Source of the DNA: Xanthobacter oligotrophicus
Lineage (GTDB): Bacteria > Pseudomonadota > Alphaproteobacteria > Rhizobiales > Xanthobacteraceae
Assembly (NCBI RefSeq): GCF_008364685.1
Contig: NZ_VTTL01000007.1
Span: 124,001-188,000, forward strand
Length of the DNA stretch: 64,000 nucleotides
Direction of reading: 5' to 3'
Notes under the pieces: model-generated
The model's input: only the letters and a program-made list of their open reading frames with translations
Told to the model about the DNA's origin: nothing
Database searches by the model: none
Shown here: one piece after another, positions 34,598 to 44,274 of the stretch
Position numbering within the stretch: position 1 is the first letter of the stretch
How the letters are laid out: the number at the start of each line of letters is the position of its first letter
Translations under genes and position numbers: made by a program

Positions 34598-34700
34598 GCG
34601 CGCGGCGGCATCTTTACCAAAGCTTAGAACTTTGTCGGTGCCTCGATAGGGGCCGCTTGGGGGCCGCCTTCCCTTGAGTTTGCACGGTTTCACAGCCGCG

Positions 34701-34715
34701 TTAACCGCGTCTTAA
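34701..34715 (+). promoter_or_regulatory. CtrA-type box TTAA-N7-TTAA upstream of lipoprotein gene
   Basis: TTAACCGCGTCTTAA is an exact TTAA-N7-TTAA and is followed by CC. It lies 70 bases upstream of the start at 34785. CtrA is the cell-cycle master regulator of alphaproteobacteria, and this is its full consensus. Chance occurrence is low in such GC-rich DNA but cannot be excluded. Confidence 0.5.
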
Positions 34716-34784
34716 CCGTTTTTCTGGACCCGGCCTCCGTTTCCCGCTACGCCTTCGGTGACGAGACAAGCACCGGGAGCCACC

Positions 34785-35465
34785 ATGCGGGGATACGAGG
34801 CAGAAGCCGTTCCGGAGGTGCGTGTGCACCGGCCGTTCGTCTTTTCCGCCACCCGGTCCCGGACCTTGGCGCGCGTTGCGGGCCTCGCGCTGGCCCTTGC
34901 GCTGGGCGCCTGCCAGACGGATGGGTCCGGCATGGCCTCTTCCGGCAATCGCGCCCTCGCCTTCGACACCATCGACGGCCCGCCACCCGCCACCTTCGAC
35001 AAGCTGGTGGGCCAGCTTTCCAGCGAGGCGCAGGACCGCAAGGTGGCCGTGGTCTCCCGCAGCAACAGCGCGGCCTACCGGGTGAAGGGCTACCTCGCCC
35101 TGCACGTGGACAAGGGCAAGGCCACCGTCTCCTACGCCTGGGATGTGTACGACCAGAACCAGACCCGTGTCGCCCGCGTCGCCGGCGAGGAGCCGGCCGG
35201 CAAGGTGAAGGGCGGTCTCGCCAATGGCTGGGCGGCCTGCGACGATGCGGTGCTTTCCCGCGTCGCCAACCGCTCAATGGCGAGCCTGGCCGAGACCCTC
35301 GGCGTCGGCGGCGTGCCGCAGGCGGTGTCCGAGCCGGCACCGGTTGCCGCTGCCTCGACCCCAGCCGAGTCTCCCGCCGCCGAGCCGGCACCGCGCGATC
35401 CCTCGGGCGTGCCGGTGGCCGCGCTCTCTGCGCCCTCTGCAGCCCTGGCATACGCGGGCAACTGA
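34785..35465 (+). CDS. Conserved lipoprotein-like envelope protein
   Basis: No function is recognised. The 226-residue protein has a long basic N-terminus (about 1-30), then a hydrophobic stretch and the lipobox ALGAC at about residue 42, much later than in a normal lipoprotein signal. The middle domain (about 60-170) has TFDKLVGQLSSEAQ and YLALHVDKGKATVSYAWDVYD, which recur in alphaproteobacterial hypothetical lipoproteins as I remember them. The C-terminal 50 residues are Ala/Pro-rich. A GTG nine codons upstream (34758) is an alternative start. A CtrA-type box lies in the promoter region. Confidence 0.7.
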   Translation: MRGYEAEAVPEVRVHRPFVFSATRSRTLARVAGLALALALGACQTDGSGMASSGNRALAFDTIDGPPPATFDKLVGQLSSEAQDRKVAVVSRSNSAAYRVKGYLALHVDKGKATVSYAWDVYDQNQTRVARVAGEEPAGKVKGGLANGWAACDDAVLSRVANRSMASLAETLGVGGVPQAVSEPAPVAAASTPAESPAAEPAPRDPSGVPVAALSAPSAALAYAGN

Positions 35466-35703
35466 AACCGGCGGCCGGCAAACGGCCGCAACGCCCGGAA
35501 ATCCTTTTCCATCAACGCTGCGCCGGCCTGACCGCGCCGTCACGCGGCGTTTTCCTGCCGATCCGGCAGGGCACGGTCGTCTTCGCAGATGCCGCGGGGC
35601 CTTTACAAGATTGTGACGGCCCGCCTATCAGAACCCCTCAAGCTTTCGACCAGCTCCCGGTGCGGCCGGGGCGGAGCGACCCATGTCAGCGGAGAACGGA
35701 TCC

Positions 35704-36636
<933 letters not shown>

Positions 36637-36675
36637 GGCCAAGGCGAACTCTGGTCCTGACAGGAAGAACGCGTC

Positions 36676-37500
36676 TTACCGATCGGCTTGCGATGCAATC
36701 CGGTCGGCACGGGTGCGGGCATCCATCCCGTTCCCCTCGCTTTCGCCTTCCACTTCGCCGCGGCGCTGGAGCCACAGCATCAGCAGCCAGCAGGAGCAGG
36801 CCCAGGCCGCGCCCAGGGCCCAGCCGCCGAGCACGTCGGTAGGCCAGTGCACGCCGAGATAGATGCGGCTGATGCCGACGATGACGGTGAGCGCCGCCGC
36901 CGAGCCCAGGAAGAACACCTTCACCCGCGTCCGCGCCTGGGTGCGCGCCAGAAGCGCCCCCAGCGTCAGGTAGACCACCGCCGAGAGCATGGCATGGCCG
37001 GAGGGAAAGCTCTGGCTGTAGACCGCCATGCCGTGGGGCACGAGGTCCGGCCGGGGGCGGTCGAACCCCCATTTCAGGATCTGGGACAAGGCGGTGCCGC
37101 CCGCCACCGACAGCAGCACCAGCCAGGCCGCATGGCGCTTGCGCGTCATGATGAGGAAGACGGCCACCAGAATGGTGAGCAGGGTGAGCACGCTGGTTCC
37201 GCCCAGGGCCGTGAAGTCCCGCATGGCCTCCTCAAGCCACGGCGGCCCGATGGGGTCGGACGGGTCGGCGGGATTGCGCAGGGCGAGGAGGATGCCCCGG
37301 TCCAGCTGGCCGGTGGCGCCCTCCAGCACCTCGTCCGCCACCTTGACGAAGACATAGAAGGCGATGGCGACGAAGCCGAGAACCGCCAGTGTCGCCCGTT
37401 CCATGCCGCTCACCGAGGCGAGCAGGGGCCCGATGACCGGCACGGCTTCGAGACGGCGCAGGCCGGCGTGGAGGAGGGAGTTTCTGGGGTGCGCGCTCAC
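36676..37500 (-). CDS. PAP2 superfamily membrane phosphatase
   Basis: This is an integral membrane phosphatase of the PAP2/PgpB type, acting on a lipid phosphate such as undecaprenyl-PP or phosphatidate. Motif C1 is KWGFDRPRPD, motif C2 is FPSGHAM and motif C3 is SRIYLGVHWPTD, all intact. About six hydrophobic helices are visible. The start is uncertain: the GTG at 37500 (VSAHPRNSLLH) gives 274 residues, while the frame stays open to 37641 through the ilvE terminator. It lies downstream of ilvE on the same strand but is separated from it by a terminator. Confidence 0.85.
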   Translation of the reverse strand: MSAHPRNSLLHAGLRRLEAVPVIGPLLASVSGMERATLAVLGFVAIAFYVFVKVADEVLEGATGQLDRGILLALRNPADPSDPIGPPWLEEAMRDFTALGGTSVLTLLTILVAVFLIMTRKRHAAWLVLLSVAGGTALSQILKWGFDRPRPDLVPHGMAVYSQSFPSGHAMLSAVVYLTLGALLARTQARTRVKVFFLGSAAALTVIVGISRIYLGVHWPTDVLGGWALGAAWACSCWLLMLWLQRRGEVEGESEGNGMDARTRADRIASQADR

Positions 37501-37607
37501 GCGCAAGGTGTGGCGTGCTTCGGCTGGAGCGTCAACACCTTGTCGTGGGGGATGACGTTTCGGTGACGGGATGGCCTTGCCGGGGGCGTGCCTGTCCCCG
37601 CGCAACG

Positions 37608-37636
37608 AAAAAGGGCGCCGCAAGCGACGCCCTTTC
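37608..37636 (-). terminator. Rho-independent terminator of ilvE
   Basis: On the minus strand AAAGGGCG pairs with CGCCCTTT across a short loop and runs into five T residues. It lies about 25 bases after the ilvE stop codon (37661). This is the clearest intrinsic terminator in the window. Confidence 0.8.
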
Positions 37637-37660
37637 CACATGTCTACCCGGTGGGTCGAG

Positions 37661-38554
37661 TCAGGCGGCCTGCTGCTTCGGGCGCACCTCGGCGGTGTAG
37701 GAATCCATCAGCTGATGGGTGATGCCCGAGGGGGCAAAGTGCCAGTCGGCGATGGAGCCCACCGGCGTCACCTCGGCGGCGGTGCCGGTGATGAAGCATT
37801 CGCTGAAGGAGGCGAGCTCCTCGGGCTTGATGTGGCGCTCCACCACCTCGATGCCGTGGCGGCGGGCGATGTCGATCACCGTGCGGCGGGTGAGGCCGTC
37901 GAGGAAGCAGTCCGGGGTCGGCGTGTGGATGACGCCGTCCTTCACGAAGAAGACGTTGGCGCCGGTGCACTCCGCCACATAGCCGCGATAGTCGAGCATC
38001 AGCGCGTCGGCGAAGCCGCGGCGCTCGGCCCGGTGCTTGGAGATGGTGCAGATCATGTAGAGACCGGCCGCCTTCGCCTTGCAGGGGATGGTGGCGGGAT
38101 CGGGCCGGCGCCATTCCGAAAGGTCGAGCCGCAGGCCCTTCTGGCGCTGCTCGGGATCGAAATAGCTCGGCCATTCCCACACGCCGATGGCGAGGTGGAT
38201 GGTGTTCTTCTGGGCGGCGACGCCCATCATCTCGCTGCCGCGCCATGCGACGGGGCGGATATAGGCGTCCACGAGATTGTTCTTCTCGAGGGTCGCCTTC
38301 TTGGCCGCATCGATCTCGCCGATGGTGTAGGGGATGGTGAAGTCCAGCATCTCGGCCGACAGGCGCAGGCGCTCGGAATGCTCGGCGCTCTTGAAGATCG
38401 TGCCGCCGTAGGCGCGCTCGCCCTCGAACACGGTGCTGCCGTAGTGCAGGCCATGGGACAGCACGTGCAACTTGGCATCGGCCCACGGCACGAACACGCC
38501 GTCGTACCAGATCCAGCCGTCACGTTGATCGAAGGGGACACCCTGCGCGCTCAT
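37661..38554 (-). CDS. ilvE: Branched-chain amino acid aminotransferase
   Basis: IlvE is a PLP-dependent fold-type IV aminotransferase that interconverts Leu, Ile and Val with their 2-oxo acids. The 297-residue protein shows the conserved start FDQRDGWIWYDG, LHYGSTVFEGERAY, and the PLP lysine at K161 in the CKAKAAGLYM segment, followed by DALMLDYRGYVAECTGANVFFV and the C-terminal FITGTAAEVTPV. The usual GNYL after the lysine is GLYM here. It is divergent from a MarR-type regulator, with a 209-base gap containing a large inverted repeat. Confidence 0.95.
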   Translation of the reverse strand: MSAQGVPFDQRDGWIWYDGVFVPWADAKLHVLSHGLHYGSTVFEGERAYGGTIFKSAEHSERLRLSAEMLDFTIPYTIGEIDAAKKATLEKNNLVDAYIRPVAWRGSEMMGVAAQKNTIHLAIGVWEWPSYFDPEQRQKGLRLDLSEWRRPDPATIPCKAKAAGLYMICTISKHRAERRGFADALMLDYRGYVAECTGANVFFVKDGVIHTPTPDCFLDGLTRRTVIDIARRHGIEVVERHIKPEELASFSECFITGTAAEVTPVGSIADWHFAPSGITHQLMDSYTAEVRPKQQAA

Positions 38555-38673
38555 GATCTCGAACTCCTTTTTCCAACCGCGTCGTCCGCGCGGCTTCTCC
38601 CCGCTACAACCGCCGCTTTCCAGCGATGCCGCATGGGGATATCTTTACGCCTGCTCAAGAAGCCGGCAAAGCC

Positions 38674-38721
38674 ACGAAATGATCGAACCTTGTGTAGAGG
38701 CTGGGCGACCGATCATTTCGT
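38674..38721. promoter_or_regulatory. 12-bp inverted repeat between ilvE and the MarR gene
   Basis: ACGAAATGATCG (38674-38685) is repeated inverted as CGATCATTTCGT (38710-38721), with 24 bases between the arms, in the divergent promoter region. It could be a pair of operator half-sites for the adjacent MarR protein or a hairpin in a leader transcript. The perfect match over 12 bases makes chance unlikely. Confidence 0.5.
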
Positions 38722-38763
38722 AGAACTGGCTCTTTAAGTAACGATCAGAACGAAAAAGTCAAC

Positions 38764-39315
38764 ATGGCTGACATAAATTCTCTCATGGACCCCGCGCCTG
38801 CCCTCGCAGCCACGGCGGTCGAGGACACGGCGGCAGCCTTGCCGCTGGTCGATTTCATCGAGCTTTTGTTCTTTGCCTACAGGGACTTCGTCGGCGATCC
38901 GGACCAGATCCTGGCGCCCATCGGCTTCGGCCGGGCGCATCATCGTGTTGTCCATTTCGTGAACCGGCACCCCGGCATGCGGGTCACCGACCTGCTCGAC
39001 ATCCTGCGCATCACCAAGCAGAGCCTGGGCCGGGTGCTGCGCGAACTGGTGGACGAAGGCTTCGTGGAAAGCCGGGCGGGGTCTTCCGACCGCCGCCAGC
39101 GCCTGCTGTTTCCCACCGCGAAGGGCGAGGCGCTGGCGCGCCAGTTCGTCGGCCTGCAGAGCCGGCGCATGGCCACGGCGCTGGAGGCGAGCGGCCCGGA
39201 CGGCCGAGAGGCGGTGCAGCGCTTTCTTCTCGCCATGATCGACCCGGAGGATCGCGCCGCGGTGGAGCGCCTCATCGAGCGCGCCGACCGCGCGGCACGG
39301 GCTCGGCCGGCGTGA
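38764..39315 (+). CDS. MarR family transcriptional regulator (PetP-like)
   Basis: The 183-residue winged-helix protein has the MarR signature: NRHPGMRVTDLLDILRITKQSLGRVLRELVDEGFVE (about 68-103) followed by the wing RAGSSDRRQRLLFPTAKG. An acidic N-terminal extension precedes it. Followed directly by an OmpR-type regulator and a kinase, the order resembles the petP-petR pair of Rhodobacter, so it may be the PetP orthologue. It is divergent from ilvE and may regulate itself through the inverted repeat upstream. Confidence 0.85.
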   Translation: MADINSLMDPAPALAATAVEDTAAALPLVDFIELLFFAYRDFVGDPDQILAPIGFGRAHHRVVHFVNRHPGMRVTDLLDILRITKQSLGRVLRELVDEGFVESRAGSSDRRQRLLFPTAKGEALARQFVGLQSRRMATALEASGPDGREAVQRFLLAMIDPEDRAAVERLIERADRAARARPA

Positions 39316-39405
39316 CGGCGCGCCGGGCGTTTCGGCCGGACGCCCGGCCGGAGAACCCTGCCGACACCGTGACTGTGATCTGGATTGTGACCTGCGAGCG
39401 CCCCC

Positions 39406-40125
39406 ATGTCTGATGCCGCCGCCGCGCCCGCCCCCGTGCCCGTCGCCGATGACGCGCCGCATCTTCTGGTGGTGGACGACGACAACCGGATCCGCACCCT
39501 GCTGTCGCGCTTCCTCACCGAGCACGGCTACCGCGTCACCACCGCCGCCAATGCCGCCGAGGCGCGCAGCCGGCTGGACGGGCTCGCCTTCGACCTGCTC
39601 GTGCTGGACGTGATGATGCCGGGGGAGAGCGGGCTGGACCTTGCCCGCGACCTCAGGCGCTCGTCCGCCGTGCCCATCCTGATGCTCACCGCCCGCTCGG
39701 AGACCTCCGACCGCATCACCGGCCTGGAGGCGGGCGTGGACGATTACCTCGCCAAGCCGTTCGAGCCGCGCGAATTGCTGCTGCGCATCGGCTCCATCCT
39801 GAAGCGGGCGCTGCCGCCGGCGCAGAAGGCCATCGAGAGCGTGCGCTTCGGCGAGTTCGCCTTTCACCTGGAGCGGGGCGAACTGACCCGCAACACCGAG
39901 ATCGTCCGCATCACCGAGCGCGAGCGCGACATGCTGCGGGCCTTGGCCGAGGCCCCGGGCGAGACCGTGCCGCGCCTTGCCCTGGCCGGCGGCGGGGCGG
40001 CGAGCGAGCGCGCGGTGGACGTGCAGGTCAACCGCCTGCGCCGCAAGCTGGAGCGCGATCCCGCCAATCCGGTCTTCCTGCAGACGGTGCGCGGCATTGG
40101 CTATCGCCTGGTGGTGACGCCTTGA
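39406..40125 (+). CDS. OmpR/PhoB family response regulator (PetR-like)
   Basis: This 239-residue DNA-binding response regulator has a receiver domain with the acidic pocket VVDDDN (22-27), phospho-acceptor D68 in LLVLDVMMPG, the Thr of MLTARSE and the Lys of LAKPFEPRELLLR. The C-terminal winged helix (about 145-235) includes RLALAGGGAASERAVDVQVNRLRRKLE. Its stop overlaps the kinase gene by 4 bases, so the pair is co-translated. Orthology to PetR is suggested by the MarR gene upstream, not proven. Confidence 0.9.
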   Translation: MSDAAAAPAPVPVADDAPHLLVVDDDNRIRTLLSRFLTEHGYRVTTAANAAEARSRLDGLAFDLLVLDVMMPGESGLDLARDLRRSSAVPILMLTARSETSDRITGLEAGVDDYLAKPFEPRELLLRIGSILKRALPPAQKAIESVRFGEFAFHLERGELTRNTEIVRITERERDMLRALAEAPGETVPRLALAGGGAASERAVDVQVNRLRRKLERDPANPVFLQTVRGIGYRLVVTP

Positions 40126-41510
40126 GCGTGGTTGAAAGCGGGCCGTCCGGGTGGCGCCTGCTCGGTGGCTGGCTGAAGGACGCCAACACGCGTTTTGCCG
40201 CCTGGTTCAACCGGGTGACGCCCAAGGGGCTTTATCCGCGCTCGCTGCTCATCATCGTCACCCCCATGGTGATCCTGCAGTCGGTGGTGGCCTTCGTCTT
40301 CATGGAGCGCCACTACAATACCGTCACCCGCCGCCTCTCCGCGGCGGTGAGCCAGGACATCTCGGCGGTGGTGGCGCTCTACGACCTCCTGCCCAAGGAC
40401 CGCGACTTCACCGAGCTGCGCCGCGTGGCCTGGCGCAACCTTGCCCTCAACGTTACCGTGCTGCCGCCGGACCCGCTGCCGCCGCCGGGGCCGAAGCCCT
40501 TCTTCTCGGTGCTCGACAGCTCCCTGTCGCGCGAGATCGGTCGCCGCATCCAGCAGCCGGTTTGGATCGACACGGTCGGGCGCTCCAACCTCATCGAGGT
40601 GCGCATCAAGATGGACGACGCCGTCCTGCGCATCTTCGCCCCGCGCAACGCCGCCTATGCCTCCAACTCGCACATCTTCATCCTGTGGATGGTGGGGACA
40701 TCTCTGGTTTTGTTGACGGTGGCCATCTTGTTCCTGCGCAACCAGATCCGCCCCATCGAGAACCTCGCGGATGCCGCCGAGGCCTTCGGCAAGGGGCGGG
40801 ACGTGGAGAATTTCCGCCCGCGGGGCGCCCGCGAGGTGCGGCGCGCGGCCATCGCCTTCCTGGAGATGAAGCGACGCATCGAGCGTCAGATCGAGCAGCG
40901 CACCACCATGCTCGCCGGCGTCTCCCACGACATGCGCACCATCCTCACCCGCTTCAAGCTGGAGCTGGCCTTCCTGGGGGAGGGGTCGGAGACCGAGGCG
41001 CTGAAGAAGGACGTGGACGAGCTTGCCGGCATGCTGGAAGCCTATCTCGCCTTCGCCCGCGGCGATCCCGGCGAGCAGGCCGTGCTGACCGACATGGCGG
41101 CGCTGGTGGAGGATTTGCGCCTCAATGCCGAGCGCGACGGCGCCATCGCCGAAGCCAGCTTCATGGGCCCGCCCCTGGTGGAGGTGAAGGGCGACCAGCT
41201 CAAGCGCTGCGTGGGCAACCTCGTGAACAATGCGGTGCGCCATGCCTCCCGCGTCGCCATCACCGGCACCCGCGATGCCCGCTGGCTGATGGTGAGTGTG
41301 GACGACGACGGGCCAGGCATTCCGGAAGAAAAGCGCGAAGAGGTGTTCCGTCCCTTCCTGCGGCTCGACGATGCGCGCAACCAGGATGATGGCGGCTCGG
41401 GCCTCGGCCTCTCCATTGCTCGCGACATCGCCCGCGCCCATGGCGGGGAGGTGATCCTCGCCGATAGCCCCATGGGCGGGCTGCGGGCCACCGTGCGCAT
41501 CCCGGTCTAA
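40122..41510 (+). CDS. EnvZ-like sensor histidine kinase
   Basis: The 462-residue membrane histidine kinase is the partner of the regulator just upstream. TM1 is about 41-61, a periplasmic domain spans 62-184, and TM2 is about 185-206. A HAMP domain (about 207-260) leads to the phospho-accepting H269 in AGVSHDMRTILTRFKLELAF. The catalytic domain has the N box NLVNNAVRHA, the G1 box DDDGPGIPE and the G2 box GSGLGLSIARDIARAHGG. The start is TTG at 40122 overlapping the regulator stop, or GTG at 40128. The signal is unknown. Confidence 0.9.
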   Translation: MSVVESGPSGWRLLGGWLKDANTRFAAWFNRVTPKGLYPRSLLIIVTPMVILQSVVAFVFMERHYNTVTRRLSAAVSQDISAVVALYDLLPKDRDFTELRRVAWRNLALNVTVLPPDPLPPPGPKPFFSVLDSSLSREIGRRIQQPVWIDTVGRSNLIEVRIKMDDAVLRIFAPRNAAYASNSHIFILWMVGTSLVLLTVAILFLRNQIRPIENLADAAEAFGKGRDVENFRPRGAREVRRAAIAFLEMKRRIERQIEQRTTMLAGVSHDMRTILTRFKLELAFLGEGSETEALKKDVDELAGMLEAYLAFARGDPGEQAVLTDMAALVEDLRLNAERDGAIAEASFMGPPLVEVKGDQLKRCVGNLVNNAVRHASRVAITGTRDARWLMVSVDDDGPGIPEEKREEVFRPFLRLDDARNQDDGGSGLGLSIARDIARAHGGEVILADSPMGGLRATVRIPV

Positions 41511-41598
41511 GCCGTGTTCGCGCCTTGATCGCCTATGTTATGGGCATGCCTTATTGATGGGCTTGCCTTCCCGCCGGGGGTGATGGTCCTATTCCCGG

Positions 41599-42468
41599 AT
41601 GGACGAGACGCCCCCCTTCCGCATCGAGGACCTGATCGAGACCCATCCCGGTCTCGCGCTGCTGCGCCTTGCGGCCCTCATCGCCGAGAGCAGCCCGCAG
41701 GACGCGCGCGCGGACGAGGACACCCTCGACCTCATGTTCGAGCAGATGGAGGTGGGTGCGCTCGACGCCCTCGACCCCGTCCGCATGTGGCCGGAGCTGG
41801 AGCGCGGCCTGATGGCGCCGGCCCCCGCCGCCATGGTGAAGGCCCTGCGCGAATGCGGGGTGCTGGAGATCGTGCTGCCGGAGGTGTCCTCCCTGTTCGG
41901 GGTGCCGCACATCACCGATACGGCGGACGAGATCGACCTCGGCGTGCTGATCCTCAATTCCCTCACCGAGGCGGCCCGCCGCAACGCGCCGCTGGAGGTG
42001 CGGTTCGCGCTTCTGGTGATGCATGCGGGCAAGTCGGATTCCCCGCGCGAGCACCTGCCGGTGCATTACCGCCACATGGAGCGCGGCCTGCCCCGCATCA
42101 ATGCCATCTGCGACCGCTTCGCCCCACCCGAAGTGTGCCGCGACCTCGCCCTGCTGGCGCTTCAGGAATGCGAGCGGGTGGGGCGCGTGTCGCCCATCCG
42201 CGCCGGGCCGGTGGCAGCCATGCTGGAGCGCACCGGCGCCTTCCGCGATCCCGACCTGTTCGCCAAGCTTTTGCTGGTCTCCACCTGCGATTACTTCGGC
42301 TATGGGGACAAGGAGGGCGACACCCACCCCAAGGTGGACCTCCTCCTCGCCGCCCGCACCGCCTGCGCGGCGGTGGACGCGGAGGGGCTGGAGGGCGAGG
42401 ATCTGGCGACAGCGCGGGCTCAGGCGATCGCGCTGGCGTTCCGCTCGGAGCGCTGGGCGGAGGCTTGA
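41599..42468 (+). CDS. Stand-alone C-terminal half of a CCA-adding enzyme (HD-like, degenerate)
   Basis: The 289-residue protein resembles only the C-terminal half of bacterial tRNA nucleotidyltransferase: DPVRMWPELERGLMAPAPAAMVKALRECGVLEIVLPEVSSLFGVP is the region after the neck domain. Residues 135-260 match the HD domain fold. There is no nucleotidyltransferase head (no GGxVRD or DxD motif), so it cannot add CCA. The HD dyad itself (CHDLGK in E. coli) is VMHAGK here (140-145), so phosphatase activity is doubtful too. The ATG at 41599 begins where similarity begins. Its role is unknown; it borders the AT-rich reverse transcriptase insert. Confidence 0.7.
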   Translation: MDETPPFRIEDLIETHPGLALLRLAALIAESSPQDARADEDTLDLMFEQMEVGALDALDPVRMWPELERGLMAPAPAAMVKALRECGVLEIVLPEVSSLFGVPHITDTADEIDLGVLILNSLTEAARRNAPLEVRFALLVMHAGKSDSPREHLPVHYRHMERGLPRINAICDRFAPPEVCRDLALLALQECERVGRVSPIRAGPVAAMLERTGAFRDPDLFAKLLLVSTCDYFGYGDKEGDTHPKVDLLLAARTACAAVDAEGLEGEDLATARAQAIALAFRSERWAEA

Positions 42469-42645
42469 GGGGTGGGGCCCGAGGTTGGGCGAGGTCGCAA
42501 AAGCTAGCTAAACTGTTTCACTTTCGATGTTCCGAGGGCGTCAGCCGTTTGTACTATTGTTCGCGCCTCTGGGTTGTTTTTGGGCTTGACGACGGATCCG
42601 TGTAGCCGCTTGCTCTATTTTGGCAGCTGGCTAGGGGGAGTTATC

Positions 42646-44274
42646 TTGATCAAGCCGATTCGTCTCACGCGTTCTCAGCGATTGCGGCGCTTCTTGGAGG
42701 TAGGCTACCTTGCTGAAGAATTGCCTCCTCCCTTTGTGTCCCAATCTATTGCTCGTTTTCGCCAGGTATTGCTTCGAGAATGGAGTGCCGAAGCGACATA
42801 CGCGACGTTTCGTTCTCGGCCTGAGCAGTTCACCATTCCTCGTTATGGAGCAGCTCGCAGGCGAGTTACGATACCGAATCCCATCAATTTCTTCCGATTG
42901 TCGGCAGTGATCTCCAATGGGTGGGTCGAAATTCGAAATCATATTTCGAAGTCTAGGATTACAGAGTTCAGGCCAATTTTAGACGCCGAGGGTCCGCGGG
43001 CGGTATTCAAGTTAGATTTTGGCATTATTGATAAAAGGACGGCAGAAATACTATCTGATTATGATTATGCATTTAAAACTGATATAACTCGATTTTACCA
43101 TAGTATATATACGCATTCTATAGCTTGTGCGCTCTATGGAAAAGATTGGGTGAAGAAAAATAGATATCAAAAGTAATTCAAAGAATCTCTTGGTAATCTA
43201 CTAGATTTAGAACTTAGAAAAGGTCAGGAAGATCAGTCTGTTGGGATGCCGATTGGGCCTGATACTTCGCGCATTCTGTCGGAAGTGGTTGCGGTGGGGT
43301 TGGAGCGAGAGCTTCAGCCGCTGCTTCACGATCTTGATCGACGCTCGATCCGTTATGTGGATGATATTCTAATCGGGTTCGACGAGGGCGAAAATGATGA
43401 TCAAGTGGCCGCCGCACTAGAGGCGGCCATGTCTCACTACGAGCTCGATATTAATGTCTCCAAGACGCGAACTTTGGGGAAGCGGGGTGTAGAGTGCATT
43501 GAGTGGGTTTCGGAACTTAGAGCTTGCCGAGTGCGGCTACGGAGCGCCGAAAATCAACGGAGTGACCTAGAACGTTTCTTTACGCTTGCGCTATTTTACG
43601 CTGATCAAAATGAAAAAGACGCTGTTTTAAAATGGGCCATGAAACGTGCCAGGTCGTTCAAGCTAAATAATGTTAATTCGAGTCTGTATTTCGACTATAT
43701 GATAAGATGTTCGCGTAAGTCGTTGTCGACGTTGCCGATATTAGCTCAATCCCTGATCGAGGCGCATAGTAATTCAGTTCCGATCCCCCTCGACCGGGTG
43801 GAGAAATTTGTTCGCGATACCATCCGTGTCCACTCCCGCGTAGGGCACGCCTTCGAAGTGAGTTGGTCCCTCCTGATCGCAAAGGGGCTGCGTATTCGTC
43901 TGAGGCGGGAGCAACTGACTGACGTTTTCAAGTTGGAGAGCAGCCCGTGTGCACTGCTCTGTATGGATCTTAACGCTCGTGGTCTAATTGAAGGAGGAAT
44001 CGACGAAGCGGCATGGCTTCCATATGGCACCGCTGATGGGCTGGCGTCCCCCATGTGGCTCCTCGCCTACGAAGCTGCACTGAAGGGATGGTGGTCAGAC
44101 GGGCGTCGCGACTATGTCCGCAACCATCCTCTTTTTGGTCCTATGCTTCGACGAGGAGTTTTCTTCTACGACGAAAAGCGGAACGTGCCGCGTCTCCGCA
44201 AGGAGTTAAAGGAGGCCAAGACGCAACGAATTCGGGCAGGCCTGATCCTTAGCAATTGGCTGGACTACCTTTGA
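42646..44274 (+). pseudogene. Abi/DRT-like reverse transcriptase interrupted by one in-frame TAA
   Basis: This encodes a group of RNA-directed DNA polymerases related to abortive-infection and defence reverse transcriptases. YLAEELPPPF near the start is typical of the group. Motif A is KTDITRFYHSI (D146), MPIGPDTSR follows, and the catalytic box is RYVDD (237-240). The last 280 or so residues are helical. A single TAA at 43174-43176 (codon 177) splits the gene between motif A and YVDD; the frame is the same on both sides, so there is no frameshift. The likely start is TTG at 42646, behind AGGGGGAG. The gene is AT-rich (21 G/C in 43081-43140), unlike its surroundings, which points to transfer. 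A readthrough or sequencing error is possible. Confidence 0.82.

Noticed and set aside
42574-42645. Upstream TTG start for the reverse transcriptase giving 24 extra residues
   Set aside because: There is no ribosome site before 42574, whereas AGGGGGAG precedes the TTG at 42646. Homologous sequence begins shortly after the latter.
43246-44274. The second half of the reverse transcriptase as an independent gene starting at ATG 43246
   Set aside because: The frame and similarity continue unbroken upstream of this ATG back to the TAA at 43174, and the ATG lies inside the conserved MPIGPDTS motif. It is the rest of one broken gene.
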